From contig CAJUNP010000001.1 in assembly GCA_910587935.1 (NCBI GenBank), positions 246,337-310,336 of the forward strand: 64,000 bases of DNA. Direction: 5' to 3'. Of the stretch, positions 26,621 to 35,449 are shown piece by piece. Source of the stretch: an uncultured Lachnospiraceae bacterium (GTDB lineage: Bacteria; Bacillota; Clostridia; Lachnospirales; Lachnospiraceae). Made by a program: the position numbers and the translations under genes. Positions within the stretch are counted from its first letter, which is position 1, and each line of letters begins with the position of its first letter. The notes beneath the pieces were generated by a model, which did no database searches, was not told the origin of the DNA, and was given only the letters and a program-made list of their open reading frames with translations.

Positions 26621-27982
26621 ATGTTTGAAAATAATCAATATCCTAACCAGGAACAGGCACAGAATGAATATGAAACACAGGGCAGCAGTATTCGTTACGG
26701 CAGCGTTCCGCCGTTAAAACCGGAGGCAGAGCCGGAAACAGGAAAGAAAAAAGGCTTCGGGGCTGCAGCATACGCAAAAAAAGTTTTACTGGCAGCCAGT
26801 CTCGGTTTATTTTTCGGATTATGCGCAGGGGTAGGTTTCTATGCGGTGAACGAGGCAACAAGCGCCGGTCAGAAAGAAAATAACGTTGATGCGGCGGCTT
26901 GGGGGATTAATTCTTCCGGCAGTCAGGAGAATATGGCGGCTAGTATGAACACCGAAAAAAGGGCGATTACTATGGTTGATTCCGATATTACTTCTGTGGT
27001 TAAAGAGGTAATGCCGGCCATGGTTTCCATTGGAAATGAATATCGAGAGGTCTATTCCTATTTTGGACAGACTTTTTCGCAGGAAGCCAAAGGAGCAGGC
27101 AGCGGTATTATAGTAGGCGAGAATGACACGGAGCTTTTGGTAGTTACCAATTACCATGTAATAGAAGACGCGGACCGGCTGACAGTTACCTTTATTGATA
27201 ATACGGAAGCCGAAGCGCAGTTAAAGGGTTCCAACGCCGGTATGGATCTGGCGGTCCTGGCAGTGCCCCTTTCCGAATTGAGCGAAGAAACACGGTCAAA
27301 GGTTGTAATAGCGGAGCTTGGGGATTCTGACAGTCTGACTCTGGGAGAACCGGTTATCGCTATCGGCAATGCGCTTGGATACGGACAGTCCGTAACCAAT
27401 GGAATTGTAAGCGCGGTGGATCGTGAAATTGTCCTTTCGAACGGGCAGACAGGTACGTTTATACAGACGAATGCGGCGATTAATCCTGGTAATTCCGGCG
27501 GCGCCCTGTTAAATGTCGAGGGAAAGGTTATCGGTATCAATTCCAATAAGCTGAGCAGCGACGCCAATATTATGATTGAAGGGATGGGTTACGCAATTCC
27601 CATTTCAGCGGCAAAGCCGATTATTGCAGAATTAATGTTAAAGGAAACAAAAACAAAGGTGGCGGATGGAGACATTGGCTATCTCGGAATCCAGCCTTCT
27701 ACCGTAACGGCTGAGATTTCCAAACTGTACGGCATGCCCCGGGGCGTATATATCCGGCAGGTTTATGCAGGAACACCCGCGGAGACGGCAGGACTGGCTA
27801 AAGGCGATATTATAACGAGTATTGACGGCAGTGCAATTACAAGCTATGAAGACCTGCAGGAAGAGATGCAGTTCCACGCGTCAGGTTCTACGGTGGAGGT
27901 TACGGTACAACGGCCTGCCATCGGCGGATATGAAGAAATGACCGTTATGATTACGCTGGTCAGCAGGGAAGATATACAGTAA
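26621..27982 (+). CDS. HtrA/DegP-type membrane-anchored serine protease with PDZ domain
   Basis: This 453-residue protein has a 50-residue cytoplasmic tail, a membrane helix (about residues 54-76), a chymotrypsin-fold protease and one C-terminal PDZ domain (about 345-450). The triad is visible as His in TNYHVIED, Asp in GMDLAVL and Ser in NPGNSGGALL. It probably degrades damaged extracytoplasmic proteins. ATG at 26621 has AAGAGGG upstream and is preferred over GTG at 26612. A terminator follows. Confidence 0.92.
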   Translation: MFENNQYPNQEQAQNEYETQGSSIRYGSVPPLKPEAEPETGKKKGFGAAAYAKKVLLAASLGLFFGLCAGVGFYAVNEATSAGQKENNVDAAAWGINSSGSQENMAASMNTEKRAITMVDSDITSVVKEVMPAMVSIGNEYREVYSYFGQTFSQEAKGAGSGIIVGENDTELLVVTNYHVIEDADRLTVTFIDNTEAEAQLKGSNAGMDLAVLAVPLSELSEETRSKVVIAELGDSDSLTLGEPVIAIGNALGYGQSVTNGIVSAVDREIVLSNGQTGTFIQTNAAINPGNSGGALLNVEGKVIGINSNKLSSDANIMIEGMGYAIPISAAKPIIAELMLKETKTKVADGDIGYLGIQPSTVTAEISKLYGMPRGVYIRQVYAGTPAETAGLAKGDIITSIDGSAITSYEDLQEEMQFHASGSTVEVTVQRPAIGGYEEMTVMITLVSREDIQ

Positions 27983-28006
27983 AATGGTTTGACGTATAAA
28001 GATAAG

Positions 28007-28040
28007 AAACATCTGTACCGGGAAGGTACAGATGTTTTTT
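28007..28040 (+). terminator. Rho-independent terminator after htrA
   Basis: The perfect stem AAACATCTGTACC with GGTACAGATGTTT has a 4-base loop (GGGA region) and is followed by T-run. Confidence 0.9.
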
Positions 28041-28078
28041 GTGCCGAAGATTTATGTTTTCTTTTATAAAAAGTTAAC

Positions 28079-28107
28079 TTGTACACAACAGGTTAATCCT
28101 ATATAAT
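28079..28107 (+). promoter_or_regulatory. Promoter of the ClpX-like gene, with a dyad over the -35 box
   Basis: TTGTAC (28079-28084), a 17-base spacer and TATAAT (28102-28107) lie 68 bases upstream of the ATG. The near-palindrome TTAACTTGT-ACACA-ACAGGTTAA (28074-28096, one mismatch) covers the -35 box, where a repressor could block polymerase. Confidence 0.75.
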
Positions 28108-28174
28108 AGAAGCGGAAGCAGTGTTGCGGACAATACCTGTTTTTTCTATAAAAAGTGTGAAGGAAAGGAATACA

Positions 28175-29698
28175 ATGTCAGATTACGATAATAAAGACAA
28201 TCAGGATTTAAAAGATAAAGAAAAGGATTATGAAGATGTGTGTTTTATCTGCAGGCGGCCGGAAAGCAAAACGGGTAAAATGTTTCAGCTCCCCAACCAT
28301 ATCTGCGTCTGCAATGATTGTATGCATAAGACAATGGAGACGGTCGGCCAGTTTGATTATCAGGGACTTTTGAATCATACGGGTTATCCCTTCGGTCAGT
28401 ACGATCAGAAACAGACGGATATTCCCAAAGAGGATGAAAAGGAAGACGACGGAGAAAAAGCGGACAAAAAATCCCGCGGCGGCTACAGGGGATTTCCCAA
28501 CATCAGTTTTATTAATCTTGCGGATCTTCAGGGCGACGGAGGAATTCCCAACAGACAGAAACCCAAAAAGAAGAAAAAGGGCGAAGCGCCCGTAATTAAT
28601 ATCCGGGATATTCCGGCGCCCCATATCATTAAGGGAAAGCTGGATGATTACGTGGTCGGACAGGAACATGCCAAAAAAGTAATTTCCGTAGCCGTATATA
28701 ACCATTATAAACGTGTGGCAACCAACACCATGGACGAAATTGAGATCGAAAAATCCAATATGCTGATGATCGGACCTACCGGCTGCGGCAAGACCTATCT
28801 GGTTAAAACGCTGGCAAGGCTCTTAGACGTTCCTCTTGCCATTGCGGACGCAACTTCTCTGACGGAGGCCGGCTATATTGGAGATGATATCGAGAGCGTT
28901 GTTTCCAAGCTTCTGGCGGCGGCGGACAACGATGTGGAACGCGCCGAGCAGGGAATTATTTTTATCGACGAGATCGATAAGATTGCCAAGAAGAAAAATA
29001 CGACTTCCCGGGACGTCAGCGGAGAAAGCGTTCAGCAGGGTATGCTGAAGCTTTTGGAAGGCTCGGAAGTGGAGGTTCCCGTCGGTGCGAACAGTAAAAA
29101 CGCCATGGTTCCTCTTACTACGGTTAACACGCGCAACATTCTTTTTATATGCGGAGGCGCATTCCCGGATCTGGACGAGATTATCAAACAGCGTCTGAAC
29201 AAGCAGACATCCATTGGCTTTACCGCAATTTTAAAAGACGAGTTTGATAAAGAAAAAAATATTTTATCGAAAGTGACCGTTGAAGACCTCCGAAAATTTG
29301 GTATGATACCGGAGTTTATCGGCCGGCTTCCCGTTGTGTTTACACTGGAAGGACTGAATGAGGATATGATGGTTAAAATACTCAAAGAACCCAAGAATGC
29401 AATTCTTAAGCAGTACCAGAAACTTCTGGAACTGGACGAGGTAAAACTGGAAATTAACGACGGCGCGTTGGAAGCAATTGCCAAAAAAGCGCTTGAGAAA
29501 GATATAGGCGCCAGAGCGCTCCGCTCTATTATTGAAGAATTCATGCTGGACATTATGTATGAAATTCCCAAGGACGATAATATAGGAAAGGTGACTATTA
29601 CCAGGGAGTATGTGGAAGGAACAGGCGGTCCTTTAATCGAAATACGGGGGAATCTTTTGCTGGAAAATAACACTGCGCACACGGAACGATTACAATAA
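28175..29698 (+). CDS. ClpX-like AAA+ unfoldase with long linker
   Basis: This 507-residue protein is longer than typical ClpX (about 410-430). It has an N-terminal zinc-binding domain (CFIC ... CNDC, residues about 22-52), a charged linker of about 80 residues, and an AAA+ core with Walker A GPTGCGKT, pore loop GYIG, Walker B IIFIDEIDK and RDVSGESVQQ. The ClpP-docking loop has IGF (NKQTSIGFTA), so partnership with ClpP is likely. It is not beside clpP, tig or lon, which suggests a second, specialised ClpX. ATG at 28175 follows AAGGAAAGGA. Confidence 0.88.
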   Translation: MSDYDNKDNQDLKDKEKDYEDVCFICRRPESKTGKMFQLPNHICVCNDCMHKTMETVGQFDYQGLLNHTGYPFGQYDQKQTDIPKEDEKEDDGEKADKKSRGGYRGFPNISFINLADLQGDGGIPNRQKPKKKKKGEAPVINIRDIPAPHIIKGKLDDYVVGQEHAKKVISVAVYNHYKRVATNTMDEIEIEKSNMLMIGPTGCGKTYLVKTLARLLDVPLAIADATSLTEAGYIGDDIESVVSKLLAAADNDVERAEQGIIFIDEIDKIAKKKNTTSRDVSGESVQQGMLKLLEGSEVEVPVGANSKNAMVPLTTVNTRNILFICGGAFPDLDEIIKQRLNKQTSIGFTAILKDEFDKEKNILSKVTVEDLRKFGMIPEFIGRLPVVFTLEGLNEDMMVKILKEPKNAILKQYQKLLELDEVKLEINDGALEAIAKKALEKDIGARALRSIIEEFMLDIMYEIPKDDNIGKVTITREYVEGTGGPLIEIRGNLLLENNTAHTERLQ

Positions 29699-29700
29699 AC

Positions 29701-29743
29701 AAAAATCCTGCATAGTATAATAAAAAACTGTGCAGGATTTTTT
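29701..29743 (+). terminator. Terminator that contains the ribosome site of the next gene
   Basis: A perfect 12-bp stem (29701-29712 with 29731-29742) has an 18-base loop; its T-run ends one base before the S8 protease ATG. The only Shine-Dalgarno of that gene (AGGA) lies in the 3' arm. The loop holds TATAAT (29716-29721), so a promoter inside the terminator may drive the protease gene. Confidence 0.8.
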
Positions 29744-31453
29744 ATGGATTGTAGTGAAAAAATTTTGTCTGATTTATATGCTGATCTGATTGTTGATTTT
29801 ATGCCTCCGGCCGATTCCGGTGTTCTCAGAGGAAGAAGAGATTATTGTTATCTGCCGGTGGGTAATTTTTATCTTGTATATGTGAACAGGGCGCAGACAA
29901 CGCCTTTTTCCCTGGGCCTTTATGCCTATGGCAATACGCCGAATATCTATGGATTAATGGAAAATGAATTTGATCCGTCCAGCCTGATTGCAAGCGGCAT
30001 TACACAGATACAACGGCCGCCGCTGTCTCTTACGGGAAGAGGGGTGGTCATGGCGTTTATCGATACGGGAATTGACTATACATTGGATATTTTTAAAGAT
30101 GCCAACGGTAATACAAGAATCTTAAGTATCTGGGATCAGACAGATCAGACGGGTACGCCTCCGGAGGGATATTTGTTCGGAAGTGAATATACCAGAGAAC
30201 AGATTGACGAAGCGTTACAAAACAGTAATCCATACAGTATCGTACCTTCCAGAGACGAATTGCAGCATGGAACAAGTATGGCCGGGGTTGCGGCAGGAAG
30301 CGCCATTGACGGCGGAAGAACATACACGGGAGCGGCGCCGGAATCTGATATCGTTGTAATAAAGCTGAAACAGTGTAAACCGTATATGCGGGATTATTAT
30401 CTGATTCCGGAGGATGTACCGGCTTATGCGGAAAATGACATTATGCTTGCCGTAAAATATGCGGAGTCTTTTGCCGTGGCTTTCGAACGGCCGGTTGTCA
30501 TCTGTATGGGAGTCGGAACTAACCAGGGGAATCATGCGGGAAATTCCCCTCTGGCCCGGTATCTGGACGAGGTGGCTACGCAGCGCAGCCGGGCCGTGGT
30601 AGTGGCGGGAGGTAATGAGGGAAATGCCGCCCACCATTTCCGGGGGCAGCTAAAAACCGGGCAAAGCGATAATTCCAATTATGAGGATGTGGAAATCCGT
30701 GTAGGCGAAAATACAAGAGGTTTCTTTTTAGAATTATGGGGGAGCGTACCGGATGTTTTTAATATTGCAATCCGTTCACCCGGCGGAGAGACAATTTCCC
30801 CTTCAAGGATCAGAAGCGGCCGATCCGGCGGCACATATGCATTTGTATATGAACAGACCAAGATTACCATAGACAGTATTCTGGTGGAGCAGAGTACCGG
30901 TGAGGAATTGATCGTTATGCGTTTTGAACTTCCTACTCCGGGTATCTGGAATATCCGCGTAATTGCACAGGGAGAGGTGTACAGCGGTATTTTTCATATA
31001 TGGCTTCCAATCCAGCAGTTTATGACGGGAGAAACGTATTTTCTGGAGCCGGACCCCAACATTACCCTGACAGAGCCGGCCTATGCCTTCAGTGTCATTA
31101 CGGTCAGCACTTATAATGACCTGAACAACAGCTTTTATCTGGAATCAGGAAGGGGATTTTCTAGAACCGGGGAAATCAAACCGGATTTTGCCGCGCCGGG
31201 AGTCAACATTTCTACGATTTACGGCGCTATGAGCGGAAGCAGCCTTGCGGCGGCCATCACGTCGGGGGCAGTGGCACAGTTTATGCAGTGGGCGGTGGTG
31301 CAGGGCAATAAAATCTTGGTGGAGAGCGTGGAGATTAAGAGCTTTTTTATCCGCGGCGCCAGCAGAGACGGGAATCTGGTGTACCCCAATCCGGAATGGG
31401 GTTACGGAAGACTGAATCTTGTAGGCACGTTTAATACCATGGTGGAAATTTAA
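29744..31453 (+). CDS. S8 subtilisin-like protease, Csp-type
   Basis: This 569-residue protease has an N-terminal prodomain-like region (1-95) and a subtilisin domain. The triad is visible: Asp in FIDTGIDY, His in LQHGTSMAG and Ser in SGSSLAAA. A beta-rich insert of about 150 residues lies between the Asn-region VVAGGNEGN and the Ser motif. No signal peptide is seen. This layout resembles Csp proteases, some of which act in spore germination, and related multicopy clostridial S8 proteases. It is not linked here to sleC, so the target is unknown. Confidence 0.88.
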   Translation: MDCSEKILSDLYADLIVDFMPPADSGVLRGRRDYCYLPVGNFYLVYVNRAQTTPFSLGLYAYGNTPNIYGLMENEFDPSSLIASGITQIQRPPLSLTGRGVVMAFIDTGIDYTLDIFKDANGNTRILSIWDQTDQTGTPPEGYLFGSEYTREQIDEALQNSNPYSIVPSRDELQHGTSMAGVAAGSAIDGGRTYTGAAPESDIVVIKLKQCKPYMRDYYLIPEDVPAYAENDIMLAVKYAESFAVAFERPVVICMGVGTNQGNHAGNSPLARYLDEVATQRSRAVVVAGGNEGNAAHHFRGQLKTGQSDNSNYEDVEIRVGENTRGFFLELWGSVPDVFNIAIRSPGGETISPSRIRSGRSGGTYAFVYEQTKITIDSILVEQSTGEELIVMRFELPTPGIWNIRVIAQGEVYSGIFHIWLPIQQFMTGETYFLEPDPNITLTEPAYAFSVITVSTYNDLNNSFYLESGRGFSRTGEIKPDFAAPGVNISTIYGAMSGSSLAAAITSGAVAQFMQWAVVQGNKILVESVEIKSFFIRGASRDGNLVYPNPEWGYGRLNLVGTFNTMVEI

Positions 31454-31467
31454 AGACAGAGGCAAAG

Positions 31468-31485
31468 GCCCGCCAAAGCGGGCCG
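31468..31485 (+). other. GC-rich hairpin without T-run
   Basis: GGCCCGC-CAAA-GCGGGCC lies 15 bases after the S8 protease stop and directly before the ribosome site of a small lipoprotein gene. It may slow ribosomes or stabilise the upstream mRNA. It lacks the T-run of a terminator. Confidence 0.5.
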
Positions 31486-31497
31486 ACGGGAGCAACT

Positions 31498-31689
31498 ATG
31501 AGGTTAAGAAATGTACTGACGATTTTAGTGTGCATCTTTCTGTGCGGATGTACAATGAATATCAATATGCAAAAGTATGATAAGATTGCCCAACAGTATG
31601 CGCAATATAAATTTGGTGCGTTAATTCCAAGGATATGTTATGCAGATGCGGATAGAAAACGGCATGCAAAAAGAATATGTCATTTTTAA
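31498..31689 (+). CDS. Small putative lipoprotein, possibly a truncated remnant
   Basis: This 63-residue protein has a signal peptide and a lipobox-like FLCGC with Cys near residue 18. GGGAG lies upstream of the ATG. The mature part of about 45 residues is basic at its end and matches no family I know. It could be a genuine small lipoprotein or the 5' end of a decayed gene. Confidence 0.45.
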   Translation: MRLRNVLTILVCIFLCGCTMNINMQKYDKIAQQYAQYKFGALIPRICYADADRKRHAKRICHF

Positions 31690-31816
31690 ATAGGAGTATA
31701 GAGAGCCAAACATTCGGATTTTAGTATAAAAATGAAACTTTTCCATGAATAAACACACCCAATTCATTTAGAATCATTGTTATAATTAATTTGATTTTAA
31801 GTTAAAAGGAGTGGTT

Positions 31817-33811
31817 ATGATGCGAAAAAGGATAGTTTTTGCGGGCGTTTTAACGGCGCTTCTGCTTTCTGCCTGTACAAAAAATACGGAATATTCCAAT
31901 GAGATGGTTGTGGAAGATGTGCCACAGCAGGATTTAGAACGTTCGGAGGACGGACTGACACTGGTGTGGAATGATGAATTTGATTCGGATACCCTGGATA
32001 CGACGAAATGGGCGTTTCAGTATGGCACCGGTTCGGAGTACGGACTGGACGGATGGGGGAATTCCGAACTTCAATATTATACGGACCGAGAAGACAATGT
32101 GAGAATAGAGGACGGAAAACTGATTATTACGGCAGTTAAGGAAGAAAAGCCGTATCAGGGAATGCCTTATACATCGGCAAGGCTGCGCACCGTTACCGAT
32201 GATGAAACGCTTTTCTCAACAACCTATGGAAGAATTGAAGCAAGAATTCGCATGCCTCAGGGCGAGGGGCTGTGGCCGGCGTTCTGGATGCTTCCCGTAG
32301 ATGAAACAATTTACGGCGGATGGGCTGCTTCCGGCGAAATTGACATTATGGAGGCAAAAGGGCGTCTTCCGGAAGGCGTAGGCGGAACGCTGCATTATGG
32401 AAAGGTATGGCCCGGCAATACTTATAAGTCGCAGGACTATAGTTTTCCTGAGGGAACCGATATTACGGATTTTCATGTATATTCCTTGGAATGGGAACCG
32501 GGAGTAATGCGCTGGTATGTAGATGATGCGTGTTATTTTACCATGGATAAATGGTTCAGTCAGGGAAAGGAAGGTGCGGTGGAGTATACAAAACCGGCCC
32601 CGTTTGACGTGCCTTTCTATATTCTTTTAAATTTAGCGGTGGGAGGAACCTTTGATCCGGAAGCGGATGTGGAGCTTGCGGATTTTCCCGCTTCCATGGA
32701 AGTTGACTTTGTAAGGGTTTACCAAAAAACGGACGGCTATCAGCCGGCTGCCATGGACGCTGCGGCAATCGATACCAGAGATCAGGAAGGATATGCGGCT
32801 TACGCAGCGTTCTATACGGATGGGGAGTTTATGACGGATCCGGATTTTGATACCATGAATACGGAAGCAATCCGCAATACCGACAAAGACATTGTGGCAG
32901 ACAGTAAGGACTGGCAGTTTGCAGTCGGTAATTTTGGCGGTGCGGCCGAAGCGCAGGTGGAAGAACTGGCGGAGGGTACATTTGCAAGAGTTGATATTAC
33001 GTCCGGCGGCAATCAAAATTATGCGGTACAGCTGATTCAGCATCTTCCGGTTATCGAGGGATATACCTACGAAGTTGCATTCGATGCCAAAGCCGATAAT
33101 GCCCGGAACTTTGTGCTGTCGCCAAGCGGAGACGCAGACAACGCCTGGGTAAAATACGGTGTCTTTGATGTCTCTTTGGACACGGAGCTTAAAAGCTATA
33201 CGTATTCGTTCAAGATGAACAGTCCCACGGATCCCACGGCGCGGCTGGAGTTTAATATGGGATTGGCGGAAGGAAGCGTCTGGATCGGTAACGTCAGCGT
33301 AAAGGCAGTGTTGGAAGAAGGCGGAGTTGACCCGGATAAGACTAAAACACCCATATATGGAGGGAATCTGATTTATAACGGAACCTTTGACCAGGGAGCG
33401 GACAGAATGGTATTCTGGCATACGGAAGGGCTGGAAGCGGAAATTCCCGATTTCGTCTTGACAGAATCCGGAGAAAAGGATTATAGTCGAATGGCAGAGT
33501 TAACGGCGGGAGAAAACGCGAAGCTTTTCCAGAGGGGTATCCGTCTGACGGCCGATGGGGAATTTTATCTCCGGTTTGACTTAAAAGGAGAGCAGGACGT
33601 TCCCGTAGGCGTTAAGGTTACGAATCAGGACGGCACGGTACGGTATCTGGAGGAAACGGTGGAATACAAGGCGGCCGACGGGTTAAAGCGGTTTGAATTT
33701 ACTTTTACGGGACCGGCCGGAGAGGATGAAAGCTTTGGAGTATTCGAGATCAGTCTTCCGGACGGCAGCCGGATTTTGCTGGATAATATTAAGATGAATA
33801 AAAAACTATAG
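31817..33811 (+). CDS. Lipoprotein GH16 beta-glucanase with two C-terminal CBM-like domains
   Basis: This 664-residue lipoprotein has a signal peptide with lipobox LLSAC (Cys at about residue 20). The GH16 domain (about 40-300) carries the catalytic ExDxxE pattern in SGEIDIMEA and probably cuts beta-1,3 or mixed beta-glucans. Two beta-sandwich modules like CBM4/9 follow (about 350-500 and 510-664). The start at 31817 has AAGGAG 6 bases upstream. The signal peptidase II homologue encoded 22 bases downstream fits a lipoprotein operon. Confidence 0.9.
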   Translation: MMRKRIVFAGVLTALLLSACTKNTEYSNEMVVEDVPQQDLERSEDGLTLVWNDEFDSDTLDTTKWAFQYGTGSEYGLDGWGNSELQYYTDREDNVRIEDGKLIITAVKEEKPYQGMPYTSARLRTVTDDETLFSTTYGRIEARIRMPQGEGLWPAFWMLPVDETIYGGWAASGEIDIMEAKGRLPEGVGGTLHYGKVWPGNTYKSQDYSFPEGTDITDFHVYSLEWEPGVMRWYVDDACYFTMDKWFSQGKEGAVEYTKPAPFDVPFYILLNLAVGGTFDPEADVELADFPASMEVDFVRVYQKTDGYQPAAMDAAAIDTRDQEGYAAYAAFYTDGEFMTDPDFDTMNTEAIRNTDKDIVADSKDWQFAVGNFGGAAEAQVEELAEGTFARVDITSGGNQNYAVQLIQHLPVIEGYTYEVAFDAKADNARNFVLSPSGDADNAWVKYGVFDVSLDTELKSYTYSFKMNSPTDPTARLEFNMGLAEGSVWIGNVSVKAVLEEGGVDPDKTKTPIYGGNLIYNGTFDQGADRMVFWHTEGLEAEIPDFVLTESGEKDYSRMAELTAGENAKLFQRGIRLTADGEFYLRFDLKGEQDVPVGVKVTNQDGTVRYLEETVEYKAADGLKRFEFTFTGPAGEDESFGVFEISLPDGSRILLDNIKMNKKL

Positions 33812-33833
33812 CCGGAAGGGCAAAGGTATAAAG

Positions 33834-34298
33834 ATGATCTGGTTTATAATAATTGCGGGTATTTTTACAGGAGAGTTATTGCTGAAAAATTATATGGAGA
33901 AAAAGCTGAAAGAGGGAGAAAATAAGAAACTTCTGAACGGCAGACTTCTTGTACGCAAACATTACAACCGGGGAATCGCTTTAAACATGGGAAGCGGCAG
34001 GCAGCCGCTGGTTGCCGCGGTTTCGCTGGGAATGGCAGTTTTTTGCACGGTACTCTTTCTGGCGAGCCTGGGCAGTAAGGGAGGAGCGCTGCTGCGCGCC
34101 GGCCTGACTCTTCTGCTGGGAGGCGCGTACAGTAATACCTACGATCGATTGAAACGTAAATATGTGGTAGATTATTTTAGCTTCGGCGTAAAGTGGAAGC
34201 GGCTGCAAAATATTGTATTTAATATTTCGGATTTTTGTATTTTAATCGGAGCGCTGCTTTGTATACTGGCAATGGAAAAACCCCCGGCGATTCATTAG
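33834..34298 (+). CDS. Signal peptidase II (LspA) homologue
   Basis: This 154-residue membrane protein has four predicted helices. The two catalytic Asp of lipoprotein signal peptidase are visible: SNTYDRL (usual GNxxDR) and VFNISD (usual FNxAD), with the conserved VDYF between them. It lacks the usual Asp near the first helix (GELLLKN instead). It is encoded directly after a lipoprotein hydrolase. It may be an accessory copy rather than the main lspA, which is normally near ileS or rluD. Confidence 0.75.
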   Translation: MIWFIIIAGIFTGELLLKNYMEKKLKEGENKKLLNGRLLVRKHYNRGIALNMGSGRQPLVAAVSLGMAVFCTVLFLASLGSKGGALLRAGLTLLLGGAYSNTYDRLKRKYVVDYFSFGVKWKRLQNIVFNISDFCILIGALLCILAMEKPPAIH

Positions 34299-34306
34299 TC
34301 CGGGGG
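34276..34306 (-). terminator. Terminator of the carbamate kinase gene
   Basis: A 7-bp stem (CCCCCGG with CCGGGGG) is followed by TTTTT on the minus strand. It overlaps the last codons of the LspA-like gene, which converges on it, and may also end transcription from the plus side. Confidence 0.75.
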
Positions 34307-34332
34307 CTTACTTTATAAAGTTGAAGGTTCTT

Positions 34333-35268
34333 TTACACGGAAATAACGGTTCCCGCATGTCCGCCGACAGCGTCTTTGACCAGATTCATGGAAGTGATCA
34401 GAACCGTGCCGGAAGGAACTGCTTTCAGGTAAGAAATTGCCGCTTCGATTTTGGGAAGCATAGTCCCTGATTCAAACTGCCCCTCGGCGGCCAGCGCTTC
34501 CGCCTCTGCCAGAGAAAGAGAAGTTAACGGCGTCTGATTTTCTTTTCCGAAATCCTTATATACATAATCTACATTGGTCAGAATAATTAATTGATCTACC
34601 TTCAGGTCAGAAGCCAGTTTTCCGGCTATTACATCCTTTTCAATGACTGCCGAAGCGCCTTTTAAGGCATGTTTCTGCTCGATAACGGGTATTCCGCCGC
34701 CACCGCAGGCAATTACGACCTGATCCGCGTCCGCAAGCGTTTTGATTGCGTCAATTTCAACGATATCAATAGGTTTGGGGGCGGCAATCACACGAAGAAA
34801 GCCCTTGTCTTGTTCTTCCGTTACATAATTCCCTTTTTGTTTTTCGATTTCGGCGTCCTCTTTTGACATATAACGACCGATTTTTTTGGTAGGCTCATAA
34901 AAAGCTTCGTCGTAAGGATCAACGGTAACCTGAGTCAGGATCGTGCTCACCGGCTTGGAGATTCCCCGGCTTAAAAGTTCCGCACGCAGGGAATTCTGAA
35001 TATCATAGCCTACATATCCCTGGCTCATTGCATTACACACGCACATAGGAGCGGGAGTGTAATTAATATAAACGCGGCGCAGTTCCGTCATGGCCTTATG
35101 AATCATACTGACCTGGGGACCGTTGCTGTGCGTGATTGTCAGCTGGTAATCTTCTTCTACCAGATCCGCCAATGCCTTTGCCGTTACCTTAACGGCGTCC
35201 CACTGTGCCATCGTAGTATATCCGAGGGCGTCGTGCCCCAATGAAACAACAACTTTTTTCCTGCTCAT
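34333..35268 (-). CDS. arcC: Carbamate kinase family protein with altered active-site motif
   Basis: This 311-residue amino-acid kinase-fold protein would normally form ATP and carbamate from carbamoyl phosphate and ADP. It has THSNGPQV, VDPYDEAFYEPTKKIGR and ACGGGGIPV, as in carbamate kinases. The N-terminal loop reads SLGHDALG, where ALGGNAL is usual, so a conserved Gly-Asn pair is His-Asp. The start at 35268 has GAAAGGA upstream; a longer frame enters the promoter. It is alone, with no arginine deiminase or transcarbamylase beside it, so the source of carbamoyl phosphate is unclear. Confidence 0.85.
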   Translation of the reverse strand: MSRKKVVVSLGHDALGYTTMAQWDAVKVTAKALADLVEEDYQLTITHSNGPQVSMIHKAMTELRRVYINYTPAPMCVCNAMSQGYVGYDIQNSLRAELLSRGISKPVSTILTQVTVDPYDEAFYEPTKKIGRYMSKEDAEIEKQKGNYVTEEQDKGFLRVIAAPKPIDIVEIDAIKTLADADQVVIACGGGGIPVIEQKHALKGASAVIEKDVIAGKLASDLKVDQLIILTNVDYVYKDFGKENQTPLTSLSLAEAEALAAEGQFESGTMLPKIEAAISYLKAVPSGTVLITSMNLVKDAVGGHAGTVISV

Positions 35269-35307
35269 AATCAAAAATCCTTTCTCGAAAAGAATAAAAC
35301 TGCATTT

Positions 35308-35337
35308 ATTATAGCATGACCGGAACAAAAAACGCAA
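35308..35337 (-). promoter_or_regulatory. Promoter of the carbamate kinase gene
   Basis: On the minus strand TTGCGT (35332-35337) and a perfect TATAAT (35308-35313) are separated by 18 bases, about 40 bases upstream of the start. Confidence 0.7.
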
Positions 35338-35384
35338 GGATTACAAGATATAACAAATTCCGGTGAAAACTAAAAAATTGCACC

Positions 35385-35412
35385 TTGATTTTTGCAATAA
35401 AGTATGTATACT
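35385..35412 (+). promoter_or_regulatory. Promoter of the first MATE gene
   Basis: TTGATT (35385-35390), a 16-base spacer and TATACT (35407-35412) lie 37 bases upstream of the ATG at 35450. Confidence 0.7.
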
Positions 35413-35449
35413 AAACTGAGAATCATGAAAGAAAGGCACGGGTATAAGT

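Noticed and set aside
30093..30637. Three minus-strand frames opposite the S8 protease
   Set aside because: All overlap conserved catalytic segments of the protease and lack ribosome sites.
31781..31786. Perfect TATAAT before the GH16 gene
   Set aside because: The expected -35 position holds no TTGACA-like sequence. It may be a real but activator-dependent promoter, but it is unsupported here.
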